A DNA stretch of 64,000 nucleotides from Anaerovibrio lipolyticus (GTDB taxonomy: Bacteria > Bacillota > Negativicutes > Selenomonadales > Selenomonadaceae). Both the position numbers and the translations under genes were made by a program. The stretch spans positions 62,001-126,000 of the forward strand of contig NZ_JADYTY010000002.1 in assembly GCF_021531495.1 (NCBI RefSeq). Reading direction: 5' to 3'. The notes beneath the pieces were generated by a model that was not told the DNA's origin, did no database searches, and saw only the letters and a program-made list of their open reading frames with translations. The stretch's first letter is position 1, and every line of letters begins with the position of its first letter. Positions 44,316 through 54,227 of this stretch are shown here, piece by piece.

Positions 44316-45833
44316 TTACCTCAGCAACAACTCCGCTAATTTTTCAATACTAGCAGGCTCAATATCATCAGGCACACTCTGACCGTTAGTCAAATAGGAC
44401 AAAGCTGCCTTACGTCTATGCAAAATATTCAAGATTATGCCATGAGTCTTGGTTTCATCCACCTTGGTAAAAATCACCCTGTCTGGCTTGCACAAGGAGA
44501 AATTATCCAAAAGCTCCAATCCATCACTGGTCTTAGTGGTAGCACTCATAACCAGATGCTTTTCAATATCAGCATCTATATTCAACAGTTCGCTAAGCTC
44601 CTTCATCTGGTAAGCATTGTACTGACTTCTACCAGCTGTATCCAGTAAAATAAGCTGCTTGTCCCGATGCTTTTCAATAGCCTCCTGAAGTGCCTGTGGA
44701 TTGTAAACAATTTCCAAAGGCAAGCCCAGAATATCAGAATAAGTTTTCAGCTGCTCCACAGCAGAAATACGATAGGTATCTGCTGTAATCAAAGCCACCT
44801 TGGCCCCTTCTTCCAGAACAAATTTAGCAGCAATCTTGGCTAGAGTTGTAGTTTTGCCTACACCAGTAGGACCTATCAAAGCCACAATCTTTGGCTTGTC
44901 GGAATACAGAGTAATGCCATTGGCGATTCGAATTGCCTTGCGAACATATTTCTCCAAGGCTTTCAATGCCTTGATAGAATTCTGAGGCGCCAAGATCTCT
45001 GTGCCGTTCAACTTGGAAATCATATCCTCCAAAACATGCTGACTGATTCCCTGAGCCTCCATAGCTCGCTGCAAATTAGGTATGCCACCTGCTTCATCCC
45101 TGTTGCGGCTCATTTCCACCAGCATAGATTTCATTTCCTCCAGCTGGTTCTGCAAATCCAAAATTTCCTGTTCCTTAACATCCAAATCAGTAGCATCTTC
45201 AGAAGCCGTCACCGTATCCCTATCCTGTGACAATGATTCTGGCGCCACTTTCATAGGCTCAGCCAACTCCTCCTTGACCACTGGCTGTTCTACCCCAGAA
45301 TTCACATCAACAGCTGGTTGCACAGGGACAACTTGCTTATTAACAACTGGTTGATCTGACAACTGCTGTGGCAATGTTCCAGAAGCACTTTCCCCTGATT
45401 CGACCTGCTCCTGCGCTTTATTGACACTAGCTAGCACCTCACCAAAGGTGGGACTAGGGGTATTCTGTGCCATAGCATGACTAATAGCCTCTATGGTGCC
45501 TGCCGTCTGATACTGGCTTACCATATTTCGTGGCGTAAAATTCCCTGTAGGCTGTGGCTCTGGTGCAGAATTTCTGCTGGCTCTAGCTGCCGCTGCCGCC
45601 TGCAATACCGCCTCTGAGGCAGCACCAGTATCCATAGCAGGCTTCTGCTCCTTTACTACTGGCTCGTCCTCAATAGCTGCAATAACCTCCACAATTTCCT
45701 TGGCATGAAATCCCAAGATACCGCCCTTTTTGATTTTGTTTGTATGAAGAATTACTGCATCTACTCCCAGCTCTGACTTAACATTAGCCATAGCCTCCTT
45801 GAGAGTAGGTGCCTTAAAGCTCTTTATCTGCAT
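44316..45833 (-). CDS. flhF: FlhF, SRP-like flagellar placement GTPase
   Basis: 505 residues. The N-terminal B domain (MQIKSFKAPTLKEAMANVKS) is followed by a long Gln/Glu/Pro-rich low-complexity linker (about 85-220). The NG GTPase domain has the P-loop LIGPTGVGKTTTLAKIA (about 317), DTYRISAVEQLKTY, LLDTAGRSQYN (about 395) and TKVDETKTHG. It localises the flagellar export gate at the membrane. It begins directly after the flhA stop with no gap. The linker is longer than in Bacillus, making the protein about 130 residues longer. Confidence 0.93.
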   Translation of the reverse strand: MQIKSFKAPTLKEAMANVKSELGVDAVILHTNKIKKGGILGFHAKEIVEVIAAIEDEPVVKEQKPAMDTGAASEAVLQAAAAARASRNSAPEPQPTGNFTPRNMVSQYQTAGTIEAISHAMAQNTPSPTFGEVLASVNKAQEQVESGESASGTLPQQLSDQPVVNKQVVPVQPAVDVNSGVEQPVVKEELAEPMKVAPESLSQDRDTVTASEDATDLDVKEQEILDLQNQLEEMKSMLVEMSRNRDEAGGIPNLQRAMEAQGISQHVLEDMISKLNGTEILAPQNSIKALKALEKYVRKAIRIANGITLYSDKPKIVALIGPTGVGKTTTLAKIAAKFVLEEGAKVALITADTYRISAVEQLKTYSDILGLPLEIVYNPQALQEAIEKHRDKQLILLDTAGRSQYNAYQMKELSELLNIDADIEKHLVMSATTKTSDGLELLDNFSLCKPDRVIFTKVDETKTHGIILNILHRRKAALSYLTNGQSVPDDIEPASIEKLAELLLR

Positions 45834-47906
45834 TTATAACTTCACCACCCCTATAATCTGAATCTCAACAGACTGATCAATCTCCGCATGTGACAGAACA
45901 ATAATTCCTGGCACAGAACGCTCTACCAGCTTTCTAAAATACAAACGCACAGTAGGGCTGGTCAAGGCAATTGGCTGATAACCCATATCTGTCAGCTTTT
46001 GCAACTCCTTGGTAAGAGAGTTCAGCAGCTTCTGCATGGTGTCAGGATCCAGGCTGACATAGGAACCTCGCTCTGTTCTCTGCACAGCTCCTGCAATCCT
46101 GTTTTCAATAGCAGGGTCCAAGGTAATACAGGTCAGCTGATTGTTCTGAGTATATTGCTGGGTAATCTGTCTTGCCATAGCATGACGTACATACTCTGTC
46201 AATATTTCAGTATCCTTGGTGGCCTGAGCATAATCTGCCAATACTTCCAAAATAGTAGTCATATCTCTGATAGACACCCGCTCCCTAAGCAGGTTAGCCA
46301 AAACCTTCTGAATATCTCCCACACCCAAAAGATCTGGCACCACCTCGTCCACAAGGGATGGATTGGTTTTCTTAGCATTATCAATAAGATTCTGAGTTTC
46401 CTGACGTCCCAGTATTTCATCAGCATGAGCCTTGATAACCTCTGTAAGATGGGTAGCCAATACGGATACAGCATCTACCACAGTATAGCCATTTAGCTCA
46501 GCCTGTTCTCTGGAAGCCTCTGGAATCCACAAAGCTGGCAGGCCAAAGGCTGGTTCAATAGTATCAATACCCTGAATTTCTTCAAATACAGTACCAGAAT
46601 TCATAGCCAAATAATGATCTAAAAGCAACTCGCCCTTGGCTATCTCAACACCTTTGAGTTTAATAATATAGGCATTAGGCTTAATCTGAATATTATCTCT
46701 AATTCTAATGGTTGGTACCACCAGTCCTAGTTCCAAAGCGCACTGGCGTCTGATCATCACAATACGATCCAGCAAATCGCCGCCCTGACCGGTATCAACC
46801 AAAGGTATCAAGCTGTAGCCAATCTCCAGCTCCATGGGATCTACCTGCAACAGAGAAACAATATTTTCCGGCTTGTTGGCCTCTGTTTTTGTCTTTTCCT
46901 TTTTCTCCACCACAGCAGTTTCCTGTACCTTTTTGTCTCCATTAGAAATCTGACGACCAATGAGGCCACAGACAGCAGCCAAAATGGCAAAAGGAGCTCC
47001 TGGCAAACCTGGCACACAGGCCATAGCCAATAGTACGCCACAGACAATGTAGAAAACTCTTGGCTTAGCTCCCAGCTGATGAATCAAATCATAACCCAAA
47101 TTGCTTTCGGAAGCAGCTCTAGTAACAATAATACCGGTAGCTGTAGAAATCAACAGGGCAGGAATCTGATTTACCAAGCCCTCACCTACAGTCAACAGTG
47201 TGTAGTTCTGCAGAGCCTGCTCCACTGTCATATTACGCTGTACCATACCGATGACAAAACCACCAGTAATGTTGATGATAATGATAATAATTGCCGCAAT
47301 GGCATCGCCCTTAACGAATTTGCTGGCACCATCCATAGCACCGTAGAAATCAGCCTCTCGCTGAATCTTTTTACGCCGCTCACTAGCTTCAGCATCTGTA
47401 ATAGCACCCTGATTCAAATCCGCATCAATAGCCATCTGCTTACCAGGCATAGCATCCAAGGTAAAACGGGCAGATACCTCAGCTACACGCTCAGCACCCT
47501 TGGTGATAACCAGGAACTGAATGATAATCAGAATAACGAAGATAATGAAACCTACAACTGCATTACCACCAACTACAAAATTACCGAAGGAACTAATAAC
47601 CTCTCCTGCATAGCCCTCCAGTAGAATAAGTCGTGTTGAGGAAACATTCAGCGCCAAGCGAAATAAGGTGGTAATCAACAACAAGGAAGGAAATACGGAA
47701 AGATCCAGAGCCTCCACATTGTAGATTGCGCTCATTACTACCACCAGTGCCAGAGTAATATTCATACACAGCAGCAAATCCAGCAATATTGTAGGCAACG
47801 GAATAATCATCATAACAACAATGGTTACGATGCCTACTGCTATCATTACGTCGCTATATTTTTTTACAAAGCCGATCTTGCCGGCAGTCATTTCAGGTGC
47901 AGCCAT
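45834..47906 (-). CDS. flhA: Flagellar export gate protein FlhA
   Basis: 690 residues, normal size. About eight transmembrane helices lie in residues 20-320, including VMMIIPLPTILLDLLLCMNI and GGNAVVGFIIFVILIIIQFL. The FHIPEP stretch is VAEVSARFTLDAMPGKQMAI (about 140-160). A cytoplasmic domain (about 345-690) forms the nonameric ring for chaperone-substrate docking, with LPALWIPEASREQAE and ARQITQQYTQNNQ. It couples proton flow to flagellar type III export. Confidence 0.96.
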   Translation of the reverse strand: MAAPEMTAGKIGFVKKYSDVMIAVGIVTIVVMMIIPLPTILLDLLLCMNITLALVVVMSAIYNVEALDLSVFPSLLLITTLFRLALNVSSTRLILLEGYAGEVISSFGNFVVGGNAVVGFIIFVILIIIQFLVITKGAERVAEVSARFTLDAMPGKQMAIDADLNQGAITDAEASERRKKIQREADFYGAMDGASKFVKGDAIAAIIIIIINITGGFVIGMVQRNMTVEQALQNYTLLTVGEGLVNQIPALLISTATGIIVTRAASESNLGYDLIHQLGAKPRVFYIVCGVLLAMACVPGLPGAPFAILAAVCGLIGRQISNGDKKVQETAVVEKKEKTKTEANKPENIVSLLQVDPMELEIGYSLIPLVDTGQGGDLLDRIVMIRRQCALELGLVVPTIRIRDNIQIKPNAYIIKLKGVEIAKGELLLDHYLAMNSGTVFEEIQGIDTIEPAFGLPALWIPEASREQAELNGYTVVDAVSVLATHLTEVIKAHADEILGRQETQNLIDNAKKTNPSLVDEVVPDLLGVGDIQKVLANLLRERVSIRDMTTILEVLADYAQATKDTEILTEYVRHAMARQITQQYTQNNQLTCITLDPAIENRIAGAVQRTERGSYVSLDPDTMQKLLNSLTKELQKLTDMGYQPIALTSPTVRLYFRKLVERSVPGIIVLSHAEIDQSVEIQIIGVVKL

Positions 47907-47933
47907 ATTCTATCTCCTGACACTTTTCATATT

Positions 47934-49022
47934 CTATGCATAACGCCTTCTATGGCGATGTTTAAGCTTGTATACATATGCCAAAACCTCTGCCACTGCC
48001 TTGAACAGTTCCTGAGGCACACTGCCTCCCACCTCAACTGCAGCATAGAGGGCTCTGGCCAAAGGCTTGTTTTCCACAATAGGAACCCTATTATCTCTGG
48101 CAATGCCCTTAATTTTTTGTGCCACCGCATCCTGGCCCTTGGCCAGCACCACTGGCGCCGTCATGCCGCTTTCGTATTTCAAGGCCACGGCAAAATGAGT
48201 AGGGTTGGTGATAATAACATCCGCCTTGGGCACCTCCTGCATCATTCTGGACATAGCCATCTGACGCTGCTTCTGGCGAATCTTACCTTTAATCTGAGGA
48301 TCACCTTCCTGCTGTTTGAATTCCTCCTTAACCTCCTGTTTACTCATTTTCAAATCCTGATTGTTCTGCCATTTCTGATACATAAAATCCAGAACAGCCA
48401 TAATCATAAACAGGCCGATAATCTTGAAGGCCAAATCAAAAACTATATCTGACACCTTGGCTGCTCCGGAGAAAATATCCGTAAAAATCAGCTTCGGCAT
48501 CTGAAACAGCTCATCGGCTAAATAAATATAGACCAATGAACCGATAATGGCAATCTTAAACAATGACTTTACCAGTTCCACCAGAGAACGCTTGGAAAAA
48601 ATTCTCCCAAAACCGCTGATAGGATTTAACCTGCCAGGATTAAAGCTGAGCTTCTCCGTGGAAAAATTAAAGCCCACCTGAGCCACATTCATGGCCAGGC
48701 CAATAATCATAATAAAGACCATCAAGGGCATGGCTGTTTTGGCCAGCAAAATCACTATGCCAATAAACAGCTGCATAATGGATTCCTCGTTTACATCGAA
48801 ATTCAGATTACCGAAAATGTAAACAGTATAATTCATAACCTCCTCCACCGCTGTGGAGCCTAACATTTTCAGTACGAAAAATCCCGCCAATAGCACAAAG
48901 GCAGCACTGATTTCCTGACTGCGGCCCACCTGGCCTTTTTTCAGAGCATCCTGCTTGCGCTTAGCCGTTGGTTCCTCTGTTTTCTCACCAGCAAAAAGCT
49001 GTAAATCAAAAACAAAATCCAC
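47934..49022 (-). CDS. flhB: Flagellar export switch protein FlhB
   Basis: 362 residues. Four membrane helices in residues 30-215 follow the N-terminal EKTEEPTAKRKQDALKKGQV. The cytoplasmic domain has the autocleavage motif in DVIITNPTHFAVALKYESG (NPTH at about 265-268), which switches substrate from hook to filament proteins. GTG 49022 is chosen (AGAGG ten bases upstream); longer starts would overlap fliR by nearly 60 bases. Confidence 0.94.
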   Translation of the reverse strand: MDFVFDLQLFAGEKTEEPTAKRKQDALKKGQVGRSQEISAAFVLLAGFFVLKMLGSTAVEEVMNYTVYIFGNLNFDVNEESIMQLFIGIVILLAKTAMPLMVFIMIIGLAMNVAQVGFNFSTEKLSFNPGRLNPISGFGRIFSKRSLVELVKSLFKIAIIGSLVYIYLADELFQMPKLIFTDIFSGAAKVSDIVFDLAFKIIGLFMIMAVLDFMYQKWQNNQDLKMSKQEVKEEFKQQEGDPQIKGKIRQKQRQMAMSRMMQEVPKADVIITNPTHFAVALKYESGMTAPVVLAKGQDAVAQKIKGIARDNRVPIVENKPLARALYAAVEVGGSVPQELFKAVAEVLAYVYKLKHRHRRRYA

Positions 49023-49053
49023 CTGGCCACTGCCTCTGTCTTTATTGTCTTTT

Positions 49054-49836
49054 CTATTGTAATGCCCGTAGGGCAATGGAAATATTGCCATACATTTCAT
49101 TGAACAACACATCCAAAAACATCACATAAAAAGGCATAATCACTGCAACAGTAAAAATACCTATCACAATCTGCATGGGAATACCTACCACAAATATATT
49201 CATCTGAGGCATAGTTCTAGCCAATACACCTAAAGATACGTTAGTCAACAGAATAGAAAAGGTTAATGGCATGGCAATTTTCATGCCTGTTACAAAAATC
49301 CCAGCGGTAAAATCTGTTATCAAGGTAGCAATATCCGTATTGAAATTCACTCCCAGCAAGGGAATGGAATCCACACTGCCTACCACAGCCGCCAAAAGCA
49401 TATGATGCCCATTAGTGACCACAAAAACTATCAAGGTAAGATAATATAAGAAGCTGCCAATCAGAGGATTTTGCTGATTGGAGGTAGGGTCCATCTCATT
49501 AACCACCGCAAAACCTGCCTGTAAATCCATAATTTTACCAGCCATATTCACAGACATCATAGCCACATAGGCCACAAAGCCAATCAGCCAGCCTATAAAC
49601 AGCTCTGACACTACAGCCAGAGTATACCCCAATATGGATACAGGCGCTGTCACTGCCATCTTGGCATCCACCACGGGAAAAAGCACCAAGGTAATGGCAA
49701 AGGCTATGCCTGCTCGAAAATAAATCGGAATATTTTGACTGCCCCAAAAGGGTGCAATCAGAAACAGCCCGCTGACTCTGGTCATCAAAAGCAGAAATAC
49801 CGCTGCGTGATTCTGCAGCAATTCATAAAAATCCAC
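49054..49836 (-). CDS. fliR: Flagellar export gate protein FliR
   Basis: 260 residues with six hydrophobic segments, such as VFLLLMTRVSGLFLIAPFW and AGIAFAITLVLFPVV. VNEMDPTSNQQNPLIGSFLY is the characteristic loop. It joins FliP and FliQ in the export core. The start is GTG 49836 with GAGG seven bases upstream, eleven bases after the fliQ stop; the open frame runs further upstream into fliQ but without a site. Confidence 0.94.
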   Translation of the reverse strand: MDFYELLQNHAAVFLLLMTRVSGLFLIAPFWGSQNIPIYFRAGIAFAITLVLFPVVDAKMAVTAPVSILGYTLAVVSELFIGWLIGFVAYVAMMSVNMAGKIMDLQAGFAVVNEMDPTSNQQNPLIGSFLYYLTLIVFVVTNGHHMLLAAVVGSVDSIPLLGVNFNTDIATLITDFTAGIFVTGMKIAMPLTFSILLTNVSLGVLARTMPQMNIFVVGIPMQIVIGIFTVAVIMPFYVMFLDVLFNEMYGNISIALRALQ

Positions 49837-49847
49837 AGCGCCACCTC

Positions 49848-50117
49848 TTAGCCTATGTAATAAGGCAGATTTACCAAGACATTGGTTACATACTCCACCA
49901 TAAGCCTCAGCATCCAAGGGCCAAAAATCAATATGGCCACAAAAACGGCCACAATCTTTGGAATAAAGGCCAAGGTCTGCTCCTGAATGGAAGTAGTAGC
50001 CTGAAAAATGCTGACTGCCAGACCTACCAGCAAGCCAAGCCCCAGCATCGGTGCAGAAATAATCAACACCATCCGCAGGGCCTCCTGTGCCATCTGTATT
50101 ACTAAATCACCTGACAT
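49848..50117 (-). CDS. fliQ: Flagellar export gate protein FliQ
   Basis: 89 residues, two membrane helices (ALRMVLIISAPMLGLGLLVG and IVAVFVAILIFGPWML), and the loop ATTSIQEQTLAFIPK, which is diagnostic. Normal size, tight packing between fliP and fliR. Confidence 0.96.
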   Translation of the reverse strand: MSGDLVIQMAQEALRMVLIISAPMLGLGLLVGLAVSIFQATTSIQEQTLAFIPKIVAVFVAILIFGPWMLRLMVEYVTNVLVNLPYYIG

Positions 50118-50131
50118 ATACCCACCTGTTT

Positions 50132-50902
50132 CTACTTAAAGCTGATAATCAAGGACTTAATCAAAAGATGCCAGCCGTCTACCATAACAAAAAGCAATAT
50201 CTTGAAAGGCAGAGAAATCATTACTGGCGGCAACATCATCATACCCATGGACATCAGGGTACTGGCCACAATCATATCAATAACAATAAATGGTACATAT
50301 AACATAAAGCCTATCTGAAAGGCTGTTTTCAGCTCACTAATCATATAGGCAGGAATCAGAGTAAAGGTAGAAACCTCCTCGGGACCACTGGGTCTTGGAC
50401 CATCTGCTAAATTTACAAATAGTGCCAAATCTGATTCCCTGGTTTGTTTGAACATAAACTCCCGAATAGGCTCTACTGTCCTGTCAATAGCCTCCTCCTG
50501 GGTTATCTGACCAGCCAAATAGGGCTGCAGACCGTTCTCATTGGCCTGACTCCAATAAGGAGCCATAATATAAAAGGTCAAAAACAAGGATAAGCCTATA
50601 ATTACCATATTTGGCGGAGCTGTCTGGGTTGACAAAGCATTACGTAAAAAACCAAGCACCACAACAATTCTGATAAAGGCTGTTGTCATTATCAGAATCG
50701 AGGGTGCTATGGACAAGATTGTCAACACGGCCATCAGCTGCAGGGTAACTGCTACATCCTGTGGATTTTCTGATGAACCGACATCAATATTTACATTTGG
50801 TATCAAGGGGGCTGCCGAAGCAGCATCCACCCACATAAAAGCTAATAGCAGAGCCATTATGCAAGGGCACAAAAGCCTCTGTACTCTGGTCACTATCTCC
50901 AC
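50132..50902 (-). CDS. fliP: Flagellar export gate protein FliP
   Basis: 256 residues. A cleavable-type hydrophobic N-terminus (CPCIMALLLAFMWVDAASA) is followed by the FliP core: TAFIRIVVVLGFLRNALSTQ (about 90), PPNMVIIGLSLFLTFYIMAP, and ELKTAFQIGFMLYVPFIVID (about 190). It forms the FliPQR export channel. The first codon is GTG at 50902; a GTG four codons later is a possible alternative. Confidence 0.96.
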   Translation of the reverse strand: MEIVTRVQRLLCPCIMALLLAFMWVDAASAAPLIPNVNIDVGSSENPQDVAVTLQLMAVLTILSIAPSILIMTTAFIRIVVVLGFLRNALSTQTAPPNMVIIGLSLFLTFYIMAPYWSQANENGLQPYLAGQITQEEAIDRTVEPIREFMFKQTRESDLALFVNLADGPRPSGPEEVSTFTLIPAYMISELKTAFQIGFMLYVPFIVIDMIVASTLMSMGMMMLPPVMISLPFKILLFVMVDGWHLLIKSLIISFK

Positions 50903-50907
50903 AACTC

Positions 50908-51471
50908 CTATCCTCTGCGATTCAATCCCTCACGAAACAGAGACGGCACTCGCTTGGTCAACTCCTCCAGAGAGGACAACTGACTAGCAAAGGCAGTATT
51001 ATCTATAGGCTGTACCACAGCCTGACGTCTCAGCCGATCTATTTCTTCCGGGTCCTCAATCTCCCCCAACAGAGTAATTTGCTGTTCTGTAACTCCCAGT
51101 AGCAAAAGCTTGTCAGCAATTTCTACCACACAGACAGATTTGTTTGGCCCTAGAGCCAAATGCTCCAATAATCGTCCTCCTGTAGATGTTGTGCGATTCT
51201 GGAAACGACCACTCAGAAATTTGGACGCAAAATAAGCCATGACAACCACAAAGGCAAATACAGCCACAAGGCTGACCAAATATGCCAATGTTGACCACCA
51301 TGACATTTGAGAAGGTTTTGGATCTGTATTTTCATAGCCGGACAGATAGCCGCCACCTGAACCAGCCGTATCAGCAGCTGCCGCCAGACAATCTGGCGAC
51401 AGTACTGAAAACACCAAAATTAAAATACATAGGACAGATGCCATGGAGTAAAAACGACTCCAGTTACTCAT
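50908..51471 (-). CDS. fliO: Flagellar biosynthetic protein FliO/FliZ
   Basis: 187 residues. A signal-like N-terminal helix (residues 8-31), a short periplasmic stretch, and one inner-membrane helix (LAYLVSLVAVFAFVVVMAYF, about 62-81), then a cytoplasmic FliO domain with RLLEHLALGPNKSVCVVEI and LLLGVTEQQITLLGEI. It helps FliP ring assembly. The ATG overlaps the cheY TGA (ATGA), so the two are coupled. Confidence 0.9.
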   Translation of the reverse strand: MSNWSRFYSMASVLCILILVFSVLSPDCLAAAADTAGSGGGYLSGYENTDPKPSQMSWWSTLAYLVSLVAVFAFVVVMAYFASKFLSGRFQNRTTSTGGRLLEHLALGPNKSVCVVEIADKLLLLGVTEQQITLLGEIEDPEEIDRLRRQAVVQPIDNTAFASQLSSLEELTKRVPSLFREGLNRRG

Positions 51472-51833
51472 CAGCCGACTGCTTTACGAACAGCCTCCAG
51501 TACGCGGTCTGGCTGGAAAGGCTTTACAATGAAGTCACGGGCACCTGCCTGAATTGCTTCAATAACCATAGCCTGCTGACCCATAGCAGAGCACATAACG
51601 ATCTTTGCATTAGGATCAACCTTCTTTATCTCCTTGACAGCACTAATGCCATCCATCTCAGGCATAGTAATATCCATGGTAGTCAAATCTGGCTTCAGCT
51701 CCTGGTACTTCTCCAATGCCTTCATACCATTCTCAGCCTCACCAACAACCTCATAACCGTTTTTAGTCAGGATATCCTTTACCATCATTCTCATGAACGC
51801 TGCGTCATCAACCACCAATACTCTAACTGCCAT
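51471..51833 (-). CDS. cheY: Chemotaxis response regulator CheY
   Basis: 120-residue stand-alone receiver: acidic pair in VLVVDDAAFMRMM (9-10), phosphoacceptor Asp in LTTMDITMPEMDG (about 54), Thr/Ser switch VMCSAMGQQ (about 82), and KPF with the conserved Lys (about 104). CheA phosphorylates it; CheY-P binds FliM and FliY and is hydrolysed by CheC and FliY. It is encoded between fliY and fliO with a predicted promoter of its own. Confidence 0.96.
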   Translation of the reverse strand: MAVRVLVVDDAAFMRMMVKDILTKNGYEVVGEAENGMKALEKYQELKPDLTTMDITMPEMDGISAVKEIKKVDPNAKIVMCSAMGQQAMVIEAIQAGARDFIVKPFQPDRVLEAVRKAVG

Positions 51834-51894
51834 TTGTCATCTCTCCTTGTCTATTTAACGTATAACAAGCTAAATTTCGTCTATAATCAATACC

Positions 51895-51923
51895 ATTGTA
51901 CTTTAAACCTGAAAATTTTTCAA
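51895..51923 (-). promoter_or_regulatory. Candidate promoter before cheY
   Basis: TTGAAA (51918-51923) and TACAAT (51895-51900), 17 bases apart, in the 111-base gap between fliY and cheY. It would give a 55-base leader to cheY-fliO-fliP and the genes downstream. Confidence 0.55.
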
Positions 51924-51944
51924 GTCCCAGTACGATTTGCTATC

Positions 51945-53192
51945 CTACAAAGACTGAACTCTTTCCATAGGACTTACTATTTCTGTAATGCGGACACCAA
52001 AATTCTCATCAATAACTACAACCTCGCCCTTGGCCGTCAGCTGGCCATTAACATGAATGTCCACTGGCTCACCAGCCAGTTTGTCCAACTCAATAATAGA
52101 GCCAGTAGAAAATTCCAGAATCTCACGAATTGATTTTTTAGTGCGTCCCAGCTCAACAGTAACCTGCAGTGGAACATCCTGAATCAAGCTGATATTCGCT
52201 GCATTAACCTCTACTGGTTCATTGGTAAGAGGTGCAAACTGTGCATTCTGCACCGGTACTCCTGAAGATACCACATTATTAGCATAAGCAGGAGGTGCAT
52301 ATACAGGCTGAGCCCCCATAGGCGGAGCCGTATACTGCGGCTGCTGCGGAGGAGCTGCATACTGAGGTGCTGCTGGCTGTGGAGCCGGTGCAGCTGGGGC
52401 TGGAGCTGCTGCTACTGGAGCAGGCTCTGGAGCCACTGGAGCTGGTGCAGGCTCTGGTGCTGGTGCTGGAGCTTCCTGAGCCTCAGCTTCTGCACCGCCT
52501 CCCATCAGGAAGGACACCATTTCCTTAGCCACATCCAAAGGAAGAATCTGCATGATTTCGCTGTCAATAAGGCCATCTACCTCCATGCGGAAGCTGGTTT
52601 TTACCACTGGCTCATCATTGTTCACCAAATCTGTAATTTTATCTTCGGCCCCTAAATCAATAAGATTTACCTTTGGTGGGGAAATATCTATTTTTTTGTT
52701 AAACATGGTAGAGAGAGAGGTTGCCACTGTACCCATCATCTGGTTCATGGCCTCACCCACAGCACTCATATGAATATCAGTGAGCTCTTCCTGTGGATTT
52801 AATCCATCTCCACCCATCATCAAATCTGCAATAATAGAGGCATCAGAAGCCTGAATGGCCAGAATATTATTGCCATTGATACCTATTACATAGCCTACTT
52901 CAACCACCAAGTAAGGCATTGGATACTGATTCTGAATCGTAGACATAGTATCCACACTTACAGTAGGAGTTGTAATATTAACCTTATGTCCTAACAATAC
53001 TGACAATGTTGTTGCAGCACTGCCCATAGAGATATTACCAATCTCACCCAGGGCATCCTTCTCCATACTGGACAGCAGATCATCCGATAATACAGAAGAA
53101 GCTTCCTCATTAGATGCCGAATCACTGGCAGCAGGCTCTGATGTAGCGCCGTTCAGCAGCGCATCAATTTCCTCTTGCGTCAAATCAGCCAT
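51945..53192 (-). CDS. fliY: Flagellar motor switch phosphatase FliY
   Basis: 415 residues, fused CheC-like and FliN parts. N-terminal LTQEEIDALLNG (4-15) resembles the FliM CheY-P-binding peptide. Two E-x-x-N-type phosphatase motifs lie in EKDALGEIGNISMGSAATTL (about 50) and SAVGEAMNQMMGTVATSL (about 145). A Pro/Ala/Gln-rich linker spans about 240-320. The C-terminal 90 residues form the FliN domain (VPLQVTVELGRTKKSIREIL). It is part of the C-ring and dephosphorylates CheY-P. It overlaps the fliM stop by eight bases. Confidence 0.95.
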   Translation of the reverse strand: MADLTQEEIDALLNGATSEPAASDSASNEEASSVLSDDLLSSMEKDALGEIGNISMGSAATTLSVLLGHKVNITTPTVSVDTMSTIQNQYPMPYLVVEVGYVIGINGNNILAIQASDASIIADLMMGGDGLNPQEELTDIHMSAVGEAMNQMMGTVATSLSTMFNKKIDISPPKVNLIDLGAEDKITDLVNNDEPVVKTSFRMEVDGLIDSEIMQILPLDVAKEMVSFLMGGGAEAEAQEAPAPAPEPAPAPVAPEPAPVAAAPAPAAPAPQPAAPQYAAPPQQPQYTAPPMGAQPVYAPPAYANNVVSSGVPVQNAQFAPLTNEPVEVNAANISLIQDVPLQVTVELGRTKKSIREILEFSTGSIIELDKLAGEPVDIHVNGQLTAKGEVVVIDENFGVRITEIVSPMERVQSL

Positions 53193-54189
53193 TAGTATCT
53201 TCATCTCCTTCCGAAATTATTCTGGTAATCTGTACTGCTTTTTTATTGCCAGAGGTACCAGGACGGCAATAAAATTTTTCCATATTGCCTACTATACATT
53301 TTAATTCATCATCAACCTTGGTATCCATCTGTAGGACATCCCCATAGCTTAGGGACAGGAATTCCTGCAAGGTTATATTAAATGCTCCCATCTGAATAAT
53401 AACAGGAACCTGGGTATTATTCAGCTTACGTCGAATAATAGCCTCATGCTCAGGATTTTCCTCCTTAGTTACAGAGGCTGCCACCCAGAAGGTAGTTGTC
53501 AATTTCGACATAATAGGTTCCAACACCAGATAAGGAATACATATATTCATCAAGCCCTCTACAGGGCCGATTTTCATTTGCAAGGTGATAATAACCACCA
53601 TATCGCTAGGGGGCACAATCTGAGCAAACTGAGGGTTTGACTCCATCGCCTCTATCTTTGGCATAAATTGCGCCACATTGGCCCAAGCCTCCCGCAGATG
53701 GCTCATAGCCTTATCAAATACTCTGCGGATTACTGCCTCCTCTATCTCCGTCAATACTCTGGATTTGAGAGTATTCTCTCCCTGACCGCCAAAGACTCTG
53801 TCAATGATAGCAAAACAGATTCCTGTCTCAAATTCCATGATAATATTGCCCTTAAGAGGCGGTACAGCCAATATACCAATTACTGATGGATTGGCTATGG
53901 ACTGTACAAATTCCTGATATGTTGTCTGCTCTACCGAGGCAACCTCAACACTTACCAAAGCCCGCAAATAAGTGGACAGATAGGTGTTAAACAACCTGGC
54001 AAAGTTGTCATGCAGCATATTAAGGGTTCGAATCTGGTCCTTTGAGAATTTATCCGGTCTCTTGAAGTCATAGGTCTTAACCTTTTTCTGCTCTTCCTCA
54101 GCCTTCATCTCATCAGCACTAACCTCGCCTGTTGAAAAGGCCGCCAGCAGTTTATCTATCTCAGACTGGGATAATACATCATCTGCCAA
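53185..54189 (-). CDS. fliM: Flagellar motor switch protein FliM
   Basis: 334 residues. CheY-P-binding peptide LSQSEIDKLLAAF (6-18), then the CheC-like middle domain (FARLFNTYLSTYLRALVSVE, GGQGENTLKSRVLTEIEEAV with the GGxG motif near 135), and a C-terminal SpoA domain (about 250-325) with FLSLSYGDVLQMD. Start codon is TTG at 54189, eight bases after GGGG. It links the CheY signal to FliG. Confidence 0.96.
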   Translation of the reverse strand: MADDVLSQSEIDKLLAAFSTGEVSADEMKAEEEQKKVKTYDFKRPDKFSKDQIRTLNMLHDNFARLFNTYLSTYLRALVSVEVASVEQTTYQEFVQSIANPSVIGILAVPPLKGNIIMEFETGICFAIIDRVFGGQGENTLKSRVLTEIEEAVIRRVFDKAMSHLREAWANVAQFMPKIEAMESNPQFAQIVPPSDMVVIITLQMKIGPVEGLMNICIPYLVLEPIMSKLTTTFWVAASVTKEENPEHEAIIRRKLNNTQVPVIIQMGAFNITLQEFLSLSYGDVLQMDTKVDDELKCIVGNMEKFYCRPGTSGNKKAVQITRIISEGDEDTNG

Positions 54190-54227
54190 GCTTCATCCCC
54201 CTTTCCCATAAAATATATCTCATCTCA